In this document: in pieces, positions 37,212-45,806 of the stretch
Numbering within the stretch: position 1 is the first letter of the stretch
Layout: every line of letters begins with the position of its first letter
Source: Uliginosibacterium sp. 31-16
Lineage (GTDB): Bacteria > Pseudomonadota > Gammaproteobacteria > Burkholderiales > Rhodocyclaceae
NCBI RefSeq assembly: GCF_030730865.1
Contig: NZ_JAVALZ010000006.1
Span: forward strand, 83,164 to 147,163
Reading direction: 5' to 3'
Length of the DNA stretch: 64,000 nt
Translations under genes and position numbers: made by a program
The notes under the pieces: model-generated
Seen by the model: only the letters and a program-made list of their open reading frames with translations
Told to the model about the DNA's origin: nothing
The model's database searches: none

Positions 37212-38441
37212 TCAAGCAGCAGTCTGATCGAGTTCAAATGCCTTGTGTAAGACGCGGACAGCCAACTCCAGATATTTCTCGTCAATCGCCACCGAAATCT
37301 TGATCTCGGAAGTGGAAATCATCTGGATATTGATGCCTTCTTCGGCCAGCGTGCGGAACATGCGACTGGCAACGCCTACATGCGAGCGCATGCCTACGCC
37401 GACGACCGAAACCTTGGCCATGGTGCGGTCACCATGAACTTCGCGTGCGCCGGTATGGGTCTTGACCCCCTCCAGAATGCTCATGGCGCGATCCATTTCG
37501 CCACGCGGCACGGTAAAGGAGAAATCGGTCGAGCCATCCTGGCCAACGTTCTGGATGATCATATCTACATCAATATTGGCCTCAGCGACCGGGCCAAGGA
37601 TCTGGTAAGCAATGCCCGGGCGATCCGGCACACCTTGAATGGTGAGCTTGGCTTCGTCGCGATTGAACGCGATGCCGGAAATGATCGGCTGTTCCATCTT
37701 GGTATCTTCCTCGAAAGTAATCAGCGTGCCCTCGCCTCCATCCTGAAAGCTGGAGAGCACCCGCAATTTGACCTTGTATTTACCGGCAAACTCGACAGAG
37801 CGGATCTGCAACACCTTGGAGCCAAGGCTTGCCATTTCGAGCATTTCCTCGAAAGTGATGCGATCAAGCTTGCGCGCCTCAGGCACGATGCGTGGGTCAG
37901 TGGTGTAGACGCCATCCACATCGGTATAAATCTGGCATTCATCAGCACGCAACGCTGCCGCCAACGCGACCCCGGTCGTGTCCGAACCACCGCGCCCCAG
38001 GGTAGTGATGTTGCCAGCATCATCAACCCCCTGGAACCCCGCAACCACAACCACGCACCCCTCATCGAGGTCCTTACGCATGCGGTCTTCGTCAATTTTC
38101 AGAATGCGGGCCTTGGTAAAGGAGCTATCTGTCAGGATACGGACCTGCGGCCCTGTGTAGCTTCGGGCCTTGATGCCTTCAGCTTGCAGCGCCATGCTCA
38201 ACAGACCGATGGTGACCTGCTCGCCCGTGGATATAACCACGTCAAGCTCACGGGGATCAGGATTGGCCTGAACTTCCTTGGCCAGAGCAACAAGGCGGTT
38301 CGTTTCGCCACTCATGGCAGACACGACTACAACCAGCTTGTGCCCTTCTGCATGCGCGCGCGCCACTCGTCGGGCCACGTTCTTGATGCGTTCGGGGTTG
38401 CCGACCGAGGTACCACCGTACTTCTGAACTATCAGCGCCAT
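37212..38441 (-). CDS. lysC: Aspartate kinase (lysine-sensitive/ACT-regulated type)
   Basis: Phosphorylates aspartate, the first step to lysine, threonine and methionine. The 409-residue protein has a kinase domain with VQKYGGTSVGN (5-15), VVVSAMSGETN, LGRGGSDTTGVALAAAL and TDVDGVYTTDPR; two C-terminal ACT domains (about 265-335 and 345-405) bind the feedback amino acid. An in-frame ATG at codon 249 (37697) is preceded by AGGA at about ten bases and could start a separate regulatory beta subunit, as known for some aspartokinases of this type. Confidence 0.96.
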   Translation of the reverse strand: MALIVQKYGGTSVGNPERIKNVARRVARAHAEGHKLVVVVSAMSGETNRLVALAKEVQANPDPRELDVVISTGEQVTIGLLSMALQAEGIKARSYTGPQVRILTDSSFTKARILKIDEDRMRKDLDEGCVVVVAGFQGVDDAGNITTLGRGGSDTTGVALAAALRADECQIYTDVDGVYTTDPRIVPEARKLDRITFEEMLEMASLGSKVLQIRSVEFAGKYKVKLRVLSSFQDGGEGTLITFEEDTKMEQPIISGIAFNRDEAKLTIQGVPDRPGIAYQILGPVAEANIDVDMIIQNVGQDGSTDFSFTVPRGEMDRAMSILEGVKTHTGAREVHGDRTMAKVSVVGVGMRSHVGVASRMFRTLAEEGINIQMISTSEIKISVAIDEKYLELAVRVLHKAFELDQTAA

Positions 38442-38756
38442 CTTGGGTGTGTGTTACCAAAACAGGAAAGGGCAAGATTTTATCCCATGCACTGGATTCC
38501 GGCACGCCTGTTTACATATTCATCAACCGGGTTTATTGACAACTTTTTACGTCAAGCCCTGAACTTTTCTCGAAAAACAGACACAAATGCTACTTGAATG
38601 CCCCGGAATTATTGATCTATACTAGCTTTAACCTATAACCAAAGTCATAGGTCGATTTCAAGCTTCCAGCATTTTTTAAAAAGGCAGGGGCTTAAACGGC
38701 AAGGCGGCGATCCCCCTTCTGCGCCAACGCTCCAACTACTGACAAGGAAACCATAC
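38442..38756. other. Non-coding divergent region between lysC and the HTH gene
   Basis: 315 bases, visibly AT-rich compared with the genes. It must hold promoters in both directions. TTGATC and TATAAC spaced 16 bp apart point toward the HTH gene. No hairpin with a T-tract and no coding frame with support is seen. A riboswitch for lysC is not evident. Confidence 0.6.
38612..38652 (+). promoter_or_regulatory. Candidate promoter and operator of the HTH gene
   Basis: TTGATC (38612-38617), 16-bp spacer, TATAAC (38634-38639). The inverted repeat ACCTAT (38631-38636)/ATAGGT (38647-38652) overlaps the -10 and start region and would suit binding by the HTH protein encoded 105 bases downstream. Both calls are by eye. 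Confidence 0.4.
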
Positions 38757-39050
38757 ATGAAGACCATCGAAAACATCGATGTACGCGAAATCCGCCGCAA
38801 ACTAGGCCTGAATCAATCTGAATTCTGGTCAGAACTGGGTGTCACCCAAAGTGGCGGCTCCCGCTATGAAAGCGGCCGCAACATCCCCCGTCCCGTTCAG
38901 GCGCTGCTGCGACTGGTACACATCGAACAGATCGATATCGACAAGATCCGCAAGGATGATTTTGAAGTCATCGAGTATCTGCGCGCGCACAAGTCAGATC
39001 TGTACAAGAGCCTGAAGAAGGACGCCAAAGCCAAGAAGAAGGAAAAGTAA
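38757..39050 (+). CDS. XRE-type helix-turn-helix regulator, small and basic-tailed
   Basis: A 97-residue DNA-binding protein. The Cro/CI HTH spans about residues 9-50 (REIRRKLGLNQSEFWSELGV, then SRYESGRNIPRPV). A linker and a Lys-rich C-terminal tail (KKDAKAKKKEK) follow. AAGGAAA lies about six bases before the ATG. It stands alone with its own terminator. The target is unknown; a palindrome over its own promoter hints at self-regulation. Confidence 0.88.
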   Translation: MKTIENIDVREIRRKLGLNQSEFWSELGVTQSGGSRYESGRNIPRPVQALLRLVHIEQIDIDKIRKDDFEVIEYLRAHKSDLYKSLKKDAKAKKKEK

Positions 39051-39085
39051 TCCTTCCGGGAGGTTTTCCTCTCGCCATTCTTTGC

Positions 39086-39118
39086 AAACCCCGCAAGTAC
39101 AGTGCTTCGCGGGGTTTT
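39086..39118 (+). terminator. Intrinsic terminator after the HTH gene
   Basis: Stem AAACCCCG-CAAG / CTTCG-CGGGGTTT with one bulged C and loop at about 39098-39104. Ends in TTTTG. Confidence 0.75.
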
Positions 39119-39171
39119 GCTTTGATGGGCTACAATCCGATTCGTGTTCCACGCAAGACCCTGCTGATATC

Positions 39172-39630
39172 GTGATCATCACCCGTCGCCTTGAATTCGA
39201 TTCCGGACATCGCATCCCGGATCACCGCAGTCTGTGCCGGCACCTGCATGGGCACCGTTACGCGCTGGAGGTCACCGTTTCCGGTGATGTGACCCGCATG
39301 GACGGAGACCCCCGAAACGGCATGGTGCTGGACTTCTCGGAAGTCAAGACCCTCATGCGTCAGCATGTCGTCGACGTTTGGGACCATGCCTTTCTCGTAT
39401 ATCAGGGCGACCTGCAAATCCTGAATTTCCTGAACAGTCTGCCGGAACACCGTACAGTCGTACTGGATGTTGTGCCCACCGCTGAAAATCTGGCCGCCAA
39501 GGCCTTTGAGCTGCTCCATCCACATATTGGCGACCTCTGCGCCAAGGCTCTGACGTTGGAGAATGTCCGCATCTATGAAACGCCCAACTGCTGGGCGGAT
39601 GCCAGCCAGGCCAATCAGCAGCACAACTAG
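39172..39630 (+). CDS. queD: 6-carboxy-tetrahydropterin synthase / 6-pyruvoyl-tetrahydropterin synthase family
   Basis: Converts dihydroneopterin triphosphate toward 6-carboxy-tetrahydropterin for queuosine. The 152-residue protein has zinc ligands His13 (SGHRIPDH), His26 and His28 in CRHLHGHRY, catalytic Cys22, and the conserved LDFSEVKTLM, DHAFLV and a late Glu of VRIYETPNCWAD. Start GTG at 39172 aligns with the family; an upstream ATG at 39082 runs back through the terminator. No other queuosine gene is adjacent. Confidence 0.92.
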   Translation: MIITRRLEFDSGHRIPDHRSLCRHLHGHRYALEVTVSGDVTRMDGDPRNGMVLDFSEVKTLMRQHVVDVWDHAFLVYQGDLQILNFLNSLPEHRTVVLDVVPTAENLAAKAFELLHPHIGDLCAKALTLENVRIYETPNCWADASQANQQHN

Positions 39631-39695
39631 ACAGCGCCGCGCCTCAAAGGCACAATGCGCTCCCTGCAGGAAAGACCCCGCAGTGATTGATTTCT

Positions 39696-39785
39696 GGAGG
39701 TGTGGCAGAGCGGTTGAATGCACCGGTCTTGAAAACCGGCGATGTTGAAAGACATCCGTGAGTTCGAATCTCACCGCCTCCGCCA
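39696..39785 (+). tRNA. tRNA-Ser (TGA)
   Basis: 90-base class II tRNA. Acceptor GGAGGTG/CGCCTCC, discriminator G and encoded CCA. Anticodon arm CCGGT-CTTGAAA-ACCGG gives TGA. Long variable arm around GATGTTGAAAGACATC. Confidence 0.97.
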
Positions 39786-39793
39786 GAATATGA

Positions 39794-39824
39794 AACGGCC
39801 CGGGAACTCCGGGCCGTTCTGTTT
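39794..39824 (+). terminator. Intrinsic terminator after tRNA-Ser (TGA)
   Basis: Ten-bp stem AACGGCCCGG/CCGGGCCGTT, loop GAACT (39804-39808), tail CTGTTTTC. Confidence 0.82.
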
Positions 39825-39907
39825 TCGGGGAACCTTGCGGCATCTGCCTTGTCAATTCACCAGACGCAAAACGCGCGTCGCCTCAAACCCGTCTGGAGAG
39901 ACCCGTC

Positions 39908-40594
39908 ATGGATCGTGCCCTCAGCACCTCATCACTGGACCTTGCGCAAAACCGCAACAAGGTCCTGCGCAACACTTATAACCTGCTGGCGCTGTCCATG
40001 CTGCCAACGGCGGCAGGCGCTTGGCTGGGCATGCAGATGCACTTCGCCGGCCTGTTCAAGGGCAGCCCGCTGATGGGGCCGCTGCTGATGCTGGGCGTTA
40101 TGGTCGGACTGATGTTCGCAATTCAGCGTTTCCGTGACAGCTCGACTGGCGTATTCCTGCTGCTGGGCTTCACCTTTGTCATGGGGCTCATGCTTTCGGT
40201 GACGCTGGAGCGCACGCTGAGATTCTCTAACGGAGGTACGCTGATCGCCATGGCCGCCGGTGGCACTGCCATCATTTTCTTCGGTATGTCGGCCCTCGCT
40301 TCGTCCATCAAGCGGGATCTGTCCGGTATGGGAAAATTCCTTTTCATCGGCACCTTGCTGCTGATCGCCGCCAGCTTGGCCAACCTGTTCTTCCAGTTGC
40401 CAGCCTTGCATCTGGCGCTGACGGTCATTACCTGCGGTCTGTTTTCTGCCTGGCTGTTGTTTGATCTGAATCGCATCATCACTGGCGGAGAGACCAATTA
40501 CATTACCGCCACCCTGTCGGTTTATCTCGATCTGTACAACATCTTCGCAAGCCTGCTGCAGATCCTCGGCATCTTTGGTGGCGATCGCGACTGA
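39908..40594 (+). CDS. Bax inhibitor-1 (BI-1/YccA) family membrane protein
   Basis: A 228-residue protein with seven predicted membrane segments from about residue 25 to 220 and the UPF0005 pattern, including LRNTYNLLALSM at the start of helix 1 and the C-terminal YLDLYNIFASLLQILGIF. Bacterial relatives include YccA, which inhibits FtsH, and calcium-leak channels; the exact role is unknown here. GGAGAG lies seven bases before the ATG. It converges on rlmD over a shared terminator. Confidence 0.93.
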   Translation: MDRALSTSSLDLAQNRNKVLRNTYNLLALSMLPTAAGAWLGMQMHFAGLFKGSPLMGPLLMLGVMVGLMFAIQRFRDSSTGVFLLLGFTFVMGLMLSVTLERTLRFSNGGTLIAMAAGGTAIIFFGMSALASSIKRDLSGMGKFLFIGTLLLIAASLANLFFQLPALHLALTVITCGLFSAWLLFDLNRIITGGETNYITATLSVYLDLYNIFASLLQILGIFGGDRD

Positions 40595-40609
40595 ACAAGC
40601 GCCTGCCAG

Positions 40610-40645
40610 AAAAAACAAGGCCCGCAAATGCGGGCCTTGTTTTTT
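40610..40645. terminator. Bidirectional intrinsic terminator (BI-1 gene and rlmD)
   Basis: Perfect 16-bp stem from AAAAAACAAGGCCCGC with loop AAAT (40626-40629). T-runs occur on both strands, so it can end both convergent transcripts. Confidence 0.93.
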
Positions 40646-40656
40646 AGCGAATACCT

Positions 40657-41955
40657 TCAACCCCGCTCGAATAGGGCAATGGATTCAACATGCGAGGTCT
40701 GCGGAAACATGTTTGCCACACCCACCGCACGCAAGTGATAACCCTTTTCGTGCACCAGCACCGCTGCGTCGCGGGCCAACGTCCCCGGATTGCATGAAAC
40801 ATAAACAATGCGACGAGGCGCTTTGTCTCCCAACGCTCTGCACACAGCGACAGCACCTTCGCGGGGAGGATCGATCAACATCTTGTCGAGCCGTCCCATG
40901 GTGGCTACGCTTTTTTCTGTTGCCTCAAACAAGTTGGCTACACGGAAATCGCATCGTTCATCGAGACCATTCACCGCAGCATTTTCTGCAGCGCGCCGGG
41001 TCAGCACCGCACTCCCTTCCACGCCGATAACGGCTGCACCCCGTGCGGCGACGGGCAGGCTGAAGTTGCCAAGACCACAAAACAGATCAGCAATACGTTC
41101 GCCAGGACGCGGATCCAGCAGCTGCATGGCGCGACGAATCAGCAGGCGATTGATATGCACATTGACCTGAGTAAAATCGGTGGGGCGAAAGCGCAAGCGC
41201 AGCCCAAACTCCGGCAAGGTGTAATAAAGAAACCGGTCCTCACCCTTTCGTACCGGATGTACCGTGTCTGCGCCTCCCGGCTGCAGCCACATGCTGATCG
41301 CGTACCTGGAACCAAAATCCAGCAGTTTCGTCTCGTCTTGCGCACTCAGCGGCAACAAATTGCGCAGTACCAGAACATTGCGATCACCCCCGATCGCAAT
41401 TTCGGCTTGCGAGATTTTGTCAGGAGACGACAGGCCTGCGATCAATTCTCGCAGAGGCAAAAGCAAAGCCGAAATATGCTTTGGCAGGATTTCACAAGAA
41501 TCCATATCCGCGATATAGCTGCTTTTTTTCTCGTGAAACCCTATCAGCACTGCTCCATTTATTCCGGTCTGGCTCACACCAAGACGCGCCCGATCACGGT
41601 ACCCCCAAGCTGGGCCATAAATCGGAGGAAGAATGATCTCCGGCCGCAGCTTGGCAATATGCCGGAAAGCGTCTTCCAGAACTCGCTGCTTGGCGGCAAC
41701 CTGGGCCGCCTGGTCAAGATGCTGCATGCTACAACCCCCGCACACGCCAAAATGCGGGCAACGCGGCTTGACGCGCAGCGGGCTCTCCCGCAACACATGC
41801 ACAGTGGTGGCCTGTTCAAAGCTGGGCTTCTTGCGATAACTCGAATATTCCACCTTCTCACCCGGTAAAGCCCCCTCAATGAAAACAGCTTTACCCTCGC
41901 AACGGGCTACGCCACGCCCCTCGTGGTCCAGTGACTCTACAAGCGCTACAGGCAT
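40657..41955 (-). CDS. rlmD: 23S rRNA (uracil-1939-C5)-methyltransferase
   Basis: SAM-dependent RNA m5U methyltransferase. The 432-residue protein starts with a TRAM domain (MPVALVESLDHEGRGVARCEGK). The [4Fe-4S] ligands are Cys66, Cys72, Cys75 (CPHFGVCGGC) and Cys154 (DSCEIL). The methyltransferase domain has DLFCGLGNFSLPVA, DPPREGA and the catalytic Cys in YVSCNPGTLARD. Start 41955 begins the TRAM domain; the frame extends 81 bases further upstream without support. Confidence 0.95.
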   Translation of the reverse strand: MPVALVESLDHEGRGVARCEGKAVFIEGALPGEKVEYSSYRKKPSFEQATTVHVLRESPLRVKPRCPHFGVCGGCSMQHLDQAAQVAAKQRVLEDAFRHIAKLRPEIILPPIYGPAWGYRDRARLGVSQTGINGAVLIGFHEKKSSYIADMDSCEILPKHISALLLPLRELIAGLSSPDKISQAEIAIGGDRNVLVLRNLLPLSAQDETKLLDFGSRYAISMWLQPGGADTVHPVRKGEDRFLYYTLPEFGLRLRFRPTDFTQVNVHINRLLIRRAMQLLDPRPGERIADLFCGLGNFSLPVAARGAAVIGVEGSAVLTRRAAENAAVNGLDERCDFRVANLFEATEKSVATMGRLDKMLIDPPREGAVAVCRALGDKAPRRIVYVSCNPGTLARDAAVLVHEKGYHLRAVGVANMFPQTSHVESIALFERG

Positions 41956-42204
41956 GAACAACCCCGAATCCGGTGAAAAGTGGGCGATTGTAGACGCCAA
42001 GTCGACTTTTGCAAGCCGCCCCCCGCACAAAACCACAGAAAATCAAATAGATGCATCGCATGTCAGGCAACCATCCAGTTGTCCGTACATCCTGTGGCGC
42101 ACGCTTCCCTTCCGGACAAGCTGATTTGCGGGGAAGTCCTTATTGTGACTCAGCCTTATCCGTTGAGTCTTTGTACCAAAGTGTTCCCTTTTTGCATTTC
42201 GGGT

Positions 42205-42213
42205 TGTTATAAT
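42205..42213 (+). promoter_or_regulatory. Extended -10 promoter element for the small lipoprotein gene
   Basis: TG-T-TATAAT is a perfect -10 with the extended TG. It is 76 bases before the lipoprotein ATG, with no good -35. Just downstream, ATCGGCCA (near 42221) and TGGTCGAT form an imperfect inverted repeat. Confidence 0.6.
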
Positions 42214-42288
42214 CTCGTCAATCGGCCAAATGGTCGATTTCCGATTTTTTGGCTTGTCCGCTCTCATTTTTCGCAAGGGAAACTAACA

Positions 42289-42489
42289 ATGAAACAGTCT
42301 CTCCTCGTCGCCGCCCTGATCGCTCTGGCTGTGTCCGCATGTGGTAAGAAAGAAGAAGCTCCGGCAGTCGTCGAAGCCTCCGCTCCGGTTGTTGAAGCCT
42401 CCGCTGTTGTCGAAGCCTCCGCTCCGGCTGCTGACGCTTCCGCTCCTGAAGCTTCTGCTCCGGCTGCTGACGCCTCCGCTGCCAAGTAA
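42289..42489 (+). CDS. Tiny repetitive (VEAS/PAADAS) lipoprotein
   Basis: A 66-residue lipoprotein. Signal residues 1-17, lipobox VSAC with Cys18, then GKKEEAP. The rest is an array of short repeats such as VVEASAP and PAADASAPEASAP, built from Ala, Ser, Pro, Val and acidic residues. No folded domain is possible, so the mature protein is a flexible acidic tether about 48 residues long. AAGGGA lies nine bases before the ATG. It has its own strong promoter and terminator. No function is recognised. Confidence 0.8.
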   Translation: MKQSLLVAALIALAVSACGKKEEAPAVVEASAPVVEASAVVEASAPAADASAPEASAPAADASAAK

Positions 42490-42891
42490 TTCAGGCACGA
42501 CGCGTAAAAAGCCGACCGCAAGGTCGGCTTTTTTTGTTCACAGTTCCTTCTTGGCTCCTGCGATTCTGATGACTGATTCGTGGCAGAGTTGTCAGGCATG
42601 TTTCTAGGCCACCTAAATCCGGCCGGGTTTTGAATAAACTCTTGCGCCAGATCAAATTCAGCTATTCACCCCCTTCAAACCAGCATATTGCGTCGGAATT
42701 CCTTCGTTTTCGGGGAAAACCCTCAGTATGACCACGGCCAGGCAATCCGTATCCTGTCGGACAACTGCAGATCATCATGTTGCAGTCTGATTCTGGAAGA
42801 CATTTGCGCCTTGCTTCACTCTGTTGTTGCGTCATTGGCAGTCAGGTACTCCTGCCATCGCCTTTCGAGTGCCGTCGTTTCTGGAGGAGAC
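42490..42891. other. 402-base non-coding stretch before dctP
   Basis: It contains the terminator of the small lipoprotein gene and the GGAGGAGA ribosome-binding site of dctP. An open frame from 42688 joins dctP in frame but adds a sequence without signal-peptide character. No sigma-54 site with correct GG-N10-GC spacing was found here. Nothing else is recognised. Confidence 0.55.
42506..42535 (+). terminator. Intrinsic terminator after the small lipoprotein gene
   Basis: Stem AAAAAGCCGACC/GGTCGGCTTTTT with loop GCAA (42518-42521) and seven T residues. Confidence 0.93.
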
Positions 42892-43866
42892 ATGAAAAAA
42901 ATCGCGTTCCTGCTGATGCTGGCTTTTGCAGCCTCACACGCTTCTGCACAAGTCGAACTCAAACTCGGCCATTTCGGTGCCGAGGACCATCCCGCCCAAA
43001 CTGCAGCCAAACAGTTCGCCAGCAATGTGGATAAACGCACCGGGGGCAAGGTGCGTATCAAGATTTTCCCGAATAACCAGCTCGGCAATCCACCTGAAGT
43101 ACTCGAGCAGGCTGTGCTTGGCGCCATCGACATGAGCCTCTCCGGGCAGGATCAGATTGCCAAGTACGTACCGAAGTTTGATGCAGTGAGTACCCCATTC
43201 GCATTCAAGGATTATGCGATGGCCGACAAGGTGCTTGATGGCGATTTCAAGAAATGGGTCGCCAAGGATCTCGAAGCCAAGGGGCTGGTCTACCTGTCGG
43301 CCTGGGAATGGGGGTTCCGCGAAGTATCCAATTCCAAGCGCCCCATCCTCAAGCCCGAAGACATGAAAGGCTTGAAGATCCGCACCCCACCGGCTTTCGC
43401 CTACCAGGCCTTCGTGGAGGCCTGTGGTGGTCTGGTCCAGACCATCGGCTTCTCGGAACTGGTCATGGCAATGAAGACCGGCGTGGTTGACGGGCAAGAG
43501 AATCCAATCGCGGTGATCTACAACCTGAAACTCTACGAGTCGCAGAAATACATCTCGATGCTCAATTACACCTACAGCTCGATGACTCACGTAGTCTCGA
43601 AGCGGGTATGGGACAAGCTGACGCCGGAACAGCAGAAGATCATTCAGGAAGAGTCCGACTCGGCCAGCAAGCTGATGCGTCATCTGGTACGTGATCAGGA
43701 AGCCACCCAGATCGCAGAGATGAAAAAGCTGGGAATCCGTATCGACACACCAGACCTGGCTCCGTTCAAGGCCGCCATGCCTTCCGCTTATGAAAAGGTG
43801 AAGGTCAAGGTTGGCGCCAAGAACTTCGACGAGTTCATGGCCATCATCAAGAAAAACGGCGGCTGA
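42892..43866 (+). CDS. dctP: TRAP transporter substrate-binding protein
   Basis: A 324-residue periplasmic binding protein of the DctP family. Signal peptide 1-19 (MKKIAFLLMLAFAASHASA). The body has LKLGHFGAEDHPAQ, the conserved Arg region KIRTPPAFAYQAFVEACGG (substrate carboxylate contact), VVDGQENPI and a C-terminal helix. It delivers an organic acid to DctMQ; the substrate is not determinable here. GGAGGAGA precedes the ATG. A hairpin terminator lies between it and dctM, which would keep this subunit more abundant. Confidence 0.94.
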   Translation: MKKIAFLLMLAFAASHASAQVELKLGHFGAEDHPAQTAAKQFASNVDKRTGGKVRIKIFPNNQLGNPPEVLEQAVLGAIDMSLSGQDQIAKYVPKFDAVSTPFAFKDYAMADKVLDGDFKKWVAKDLEAKGLVYLSAWEWGFREVSNSKRPILKPEDMKGLKIRTPPAFAYQAFVEACGGLVQTIGFSELVMAMKTGVVDGQENPIAVIYNLKLYESQKYISMLNYTYSSMTHVVSKRVWDKLTPEQQKIIQEESDSASKLMRHLVRDQEATQIAEMKKLGIRIDTPDLAPFKAAMPSAYEKVKVKVGAKNFDEFMAIIKKNGG

Positions 43867-43878
43867 GCTCCCGTTTCA

Positions 43879-43903
43879 AGCGCCCGCCTCAGCGGGCGCT
43901 TTT
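43879..43903 (+). terminator. Hairpin terminator/attenuator between dctP and dctM
   Basis: Stem AGCGCCCGC/GCGGGCGCT, loop CTCA (43888-43891), tail TTTTC. It allows partial read-through to the permease genes. Confidence 0.8.
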
Positions 43904-43957
43904 CATTCAATCAATCCGCACAAGAATCATGGCTTCCTACGCCCAGGGGATAGGCAC

Positions 43958-45244
43958 ATGCTCACGTTCACCATCTTCACCGTTCTGTTGATCCTGCTGA
44001 TGATCGACTTGCCGATTGCGGTGGCCATCGGCCTGACCGCCATCGGCTTCTTCCTGTGGGAAGGCGAGCCCGATCTGCTCATCATGCTGCCACAACGCAT
44101 GTACGGTGGAACCACCGGCTTCACCCTGCTGGCCATTCCATTCTTCATCCTCGCCGGCAATCTGATGAACACTGGTGGCATCACCAACCGCATCTTCCGC
44201 TTCGCCAAGGCCTGCGTCGGCCACATATCTGGCGGGCTGGGCCAGGTCAGCGTAATTTCCTCGATGATTTTCTCGGGCATGTCCGGCTCGGCCGTAGCCG
44301 ATGCCGCGGGTCTGGGCCGTATCCAGCACAAGGCAATGGTGGATAACGGTTATCCCAAACCATTGTCAGCAGCCATCGTCGCCTCGGCCAATTGCATCGG
44401 GCCGGTCATACCGCCCTCGATTCCCTTCGTCCTGTACGGAGCCATTACCTCGGTTTCTGTGGCCAAACTCTTTCTCGCCGGCTTCATTCCAGGGATGTTG
44501 ATGGGCGGCGCGATGATGCTGGCCATCGCGCTGATGGCCAAGCCGCGCGGTCTGCCACGCTCGGAAAAAGCCGACTTCACCGAACTGGTCGCCAGCACCA
44601 AAGCCGCATTCTGGCCGCTGCTCGCTCCCGTCATCATCATCGGCGGGATCCTCACCGGCTTCTTCACACCAACCGAAGCCGCCGTGATCGTCACCCTGTA
44701 TGCACTGGGCCTGGGCTTTGCCTATCGCGACCTGAAGTGGAAGGATCTTCCTCCCATCCTGTTTGCCTCGCTGAAACAAACCACCGGTCTGCTCTTCATC
44801 ATGGCCGCAGCCAATTTCTTCGGCTGGCTGACCATTCATCAGCGCATTCCGGATGCGGTCATCCAGTCACTGGCAGGTCTGTCGGCCTCGCCCGCCGGGG
44901 TCTTGTGGATGATCATCGGGGTGGTGGTGGTGCTGGGCTGCTTCCTTGAGGGCAACGCAATCTTCATGATCACCCTGCCGATCTTCATGCCGATCGCACG
45001 CCTGTTCGGCATCGACCTGATCAATCTGGGTGTGGTCATGACCCTGCTGATCATGATCGGCAACCTGACGCCGCCAGTCGGCATGTGCCTGTTTGCCGTC
45101 GACAGTTTTGCCCGTACCGGCGTCTGGCCGCTGGCAAAGGAGTGCATGCCTTTCATCATCGGCATCCTGCTGGTCACGATCCTGATCGCCTTCGTGCCGG
45201 AAATCGCGCTGTTCCTGCCCAACTACTTCATGCCCGGCATGTAA
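43958..45244 (+). CDS. dctM: TRAP transporter large permease
   Basis: A 428-residue inner-membrane protein with about 12 membrane segments, the sodium-driven translocation subunit. Family patterns include FTLLAIPFFILAGNLMNTGG, IFSGMSGSAVADAAGLG, NCIGPVIPPSIPFVLYG and GNLTPPVGMCLFAVDS. Start 43958 is set by AGGGGA upstream and by the membrane-insertion start MLTFTIFTVLL. It follows dctP and precedes dctQ: the order P-M-Q is less usual than P-Q-M. Confidence 0.94.
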   Translation: MLTFTIFTVLLILLMIDLPIAVAIGLTAIGFFLWEGEPDLLIMLPQRMYGGTTGFTLLAIPFFILAGNLMNTGGITNRIFRFAKACVGHISGGLGQVSVISSMIFSGMSGSAVADAAGLGRIQHKAMVDNGYPKPLSAAIVASANCIGPVIPPSIPFVLYGAITSVSVAKLFLAGFIPGMLMGGAMMLAIALMAKPRGLPRSEKADFTELVASTKAAFWPLLAPVIIIGGILTGFFTPTEAAVIVTLYALGLGFAYRDLKWKDLPPILFASLKQTTGLLFIMAAANFFGWLTIHQRIPDAVIQSLAGLSASPAGVLWMIIGVVVVLGCFLEGNAIFMITLPIFMPIARLFGIDLINLGVVMTLLIMIGNLTPPVGMCLFAVDSFARTGVWPLAKECMPFIIGILLVTILIAFVPEIALFLPNYFMPGM

Positions 45245-45259
45245 AAAAGGACGCTGACC

Positions 45260-45802
45260 ATGAAAGCCTTTCACGCAATTTTCGACCGCTTTGATGCCTT
45301 CATCACCGTCATCCTCGAATGGGTGTGCATTACCCTGTTCGCCGGGCTGACCCTGCTGCTCACCGCCAATATCGTGATGCGCTTCGTGCCACTGTTCTCG
45401 CTGCACTGGTTCGATGAAATCGTCGAACTGATCTTCGCTGCGCTGGTGTTCTATGGGGCGGCAGCGCTCTGGGTTACGCGCGGGCATTTCAGCGTGGGCG
45501 ACTGGATCTCGAAATACATCCCCAGTGTGCGTCTGCGCTACGTGTATCGTCTGCTGATCGAACTCGCCTCACTGTTTTTCATGGGCGTGTTCCTGAAGTA
45601 TTCGTACGAGCTGGCCATGCGGGCGGAAGACGTGACGAATGCCCTGCAGCTGCCAAAAACCCTGCTGTATTCATGCATGCCGATCGCTGCGGCAATTATG
45701 CTGCTCTACAGCGTGAAAAACGTGGTCATCGAGGTGGGTTGCATCATCGACCCAGAGAATGGCGAGCGCTTCCGCGCCACGCCAGAGGATGCGGCGCACT
45801 GA
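45260..45802 (+). CDS. dctQ: TRAP transporter small permease
   Basis: A 180-residue protein with four membrane segments (about 22-42, 52-75, 92-115, 135-155). It has the DctQ-type WFDEIVELIFAALVFYGAAALWVTRGHF around the second span. It pairs with DctM to form the transport unit. It starts 15 bases after dctM. The dispersed repeat begins just after its stop. Confidence 0.92.
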   Translation: MKAFHAIFDRFDAFITVILEWVCITLFAGLTLLLTANIVMRFVPLFSLHWFDEIVELIFAALVFYGAAALWVTRGHFSVGDWISKYIPSVRLRYVYRLLIELASLFFMGVFLKYSYELAMRAEDVTNALQLPKTLLYSCMPIAAAIMLLYSVKNVVIEVGCIIDPENGERFRATPEDAAH

Positions 45803-45806
45803 GGGG

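Noticed and set aside
42778..42830. Sigma-54 site before dctP (CTGGAAGACATTTGCGC)
   Set aside because: GG and GC are separated by nine bases instead of ten.
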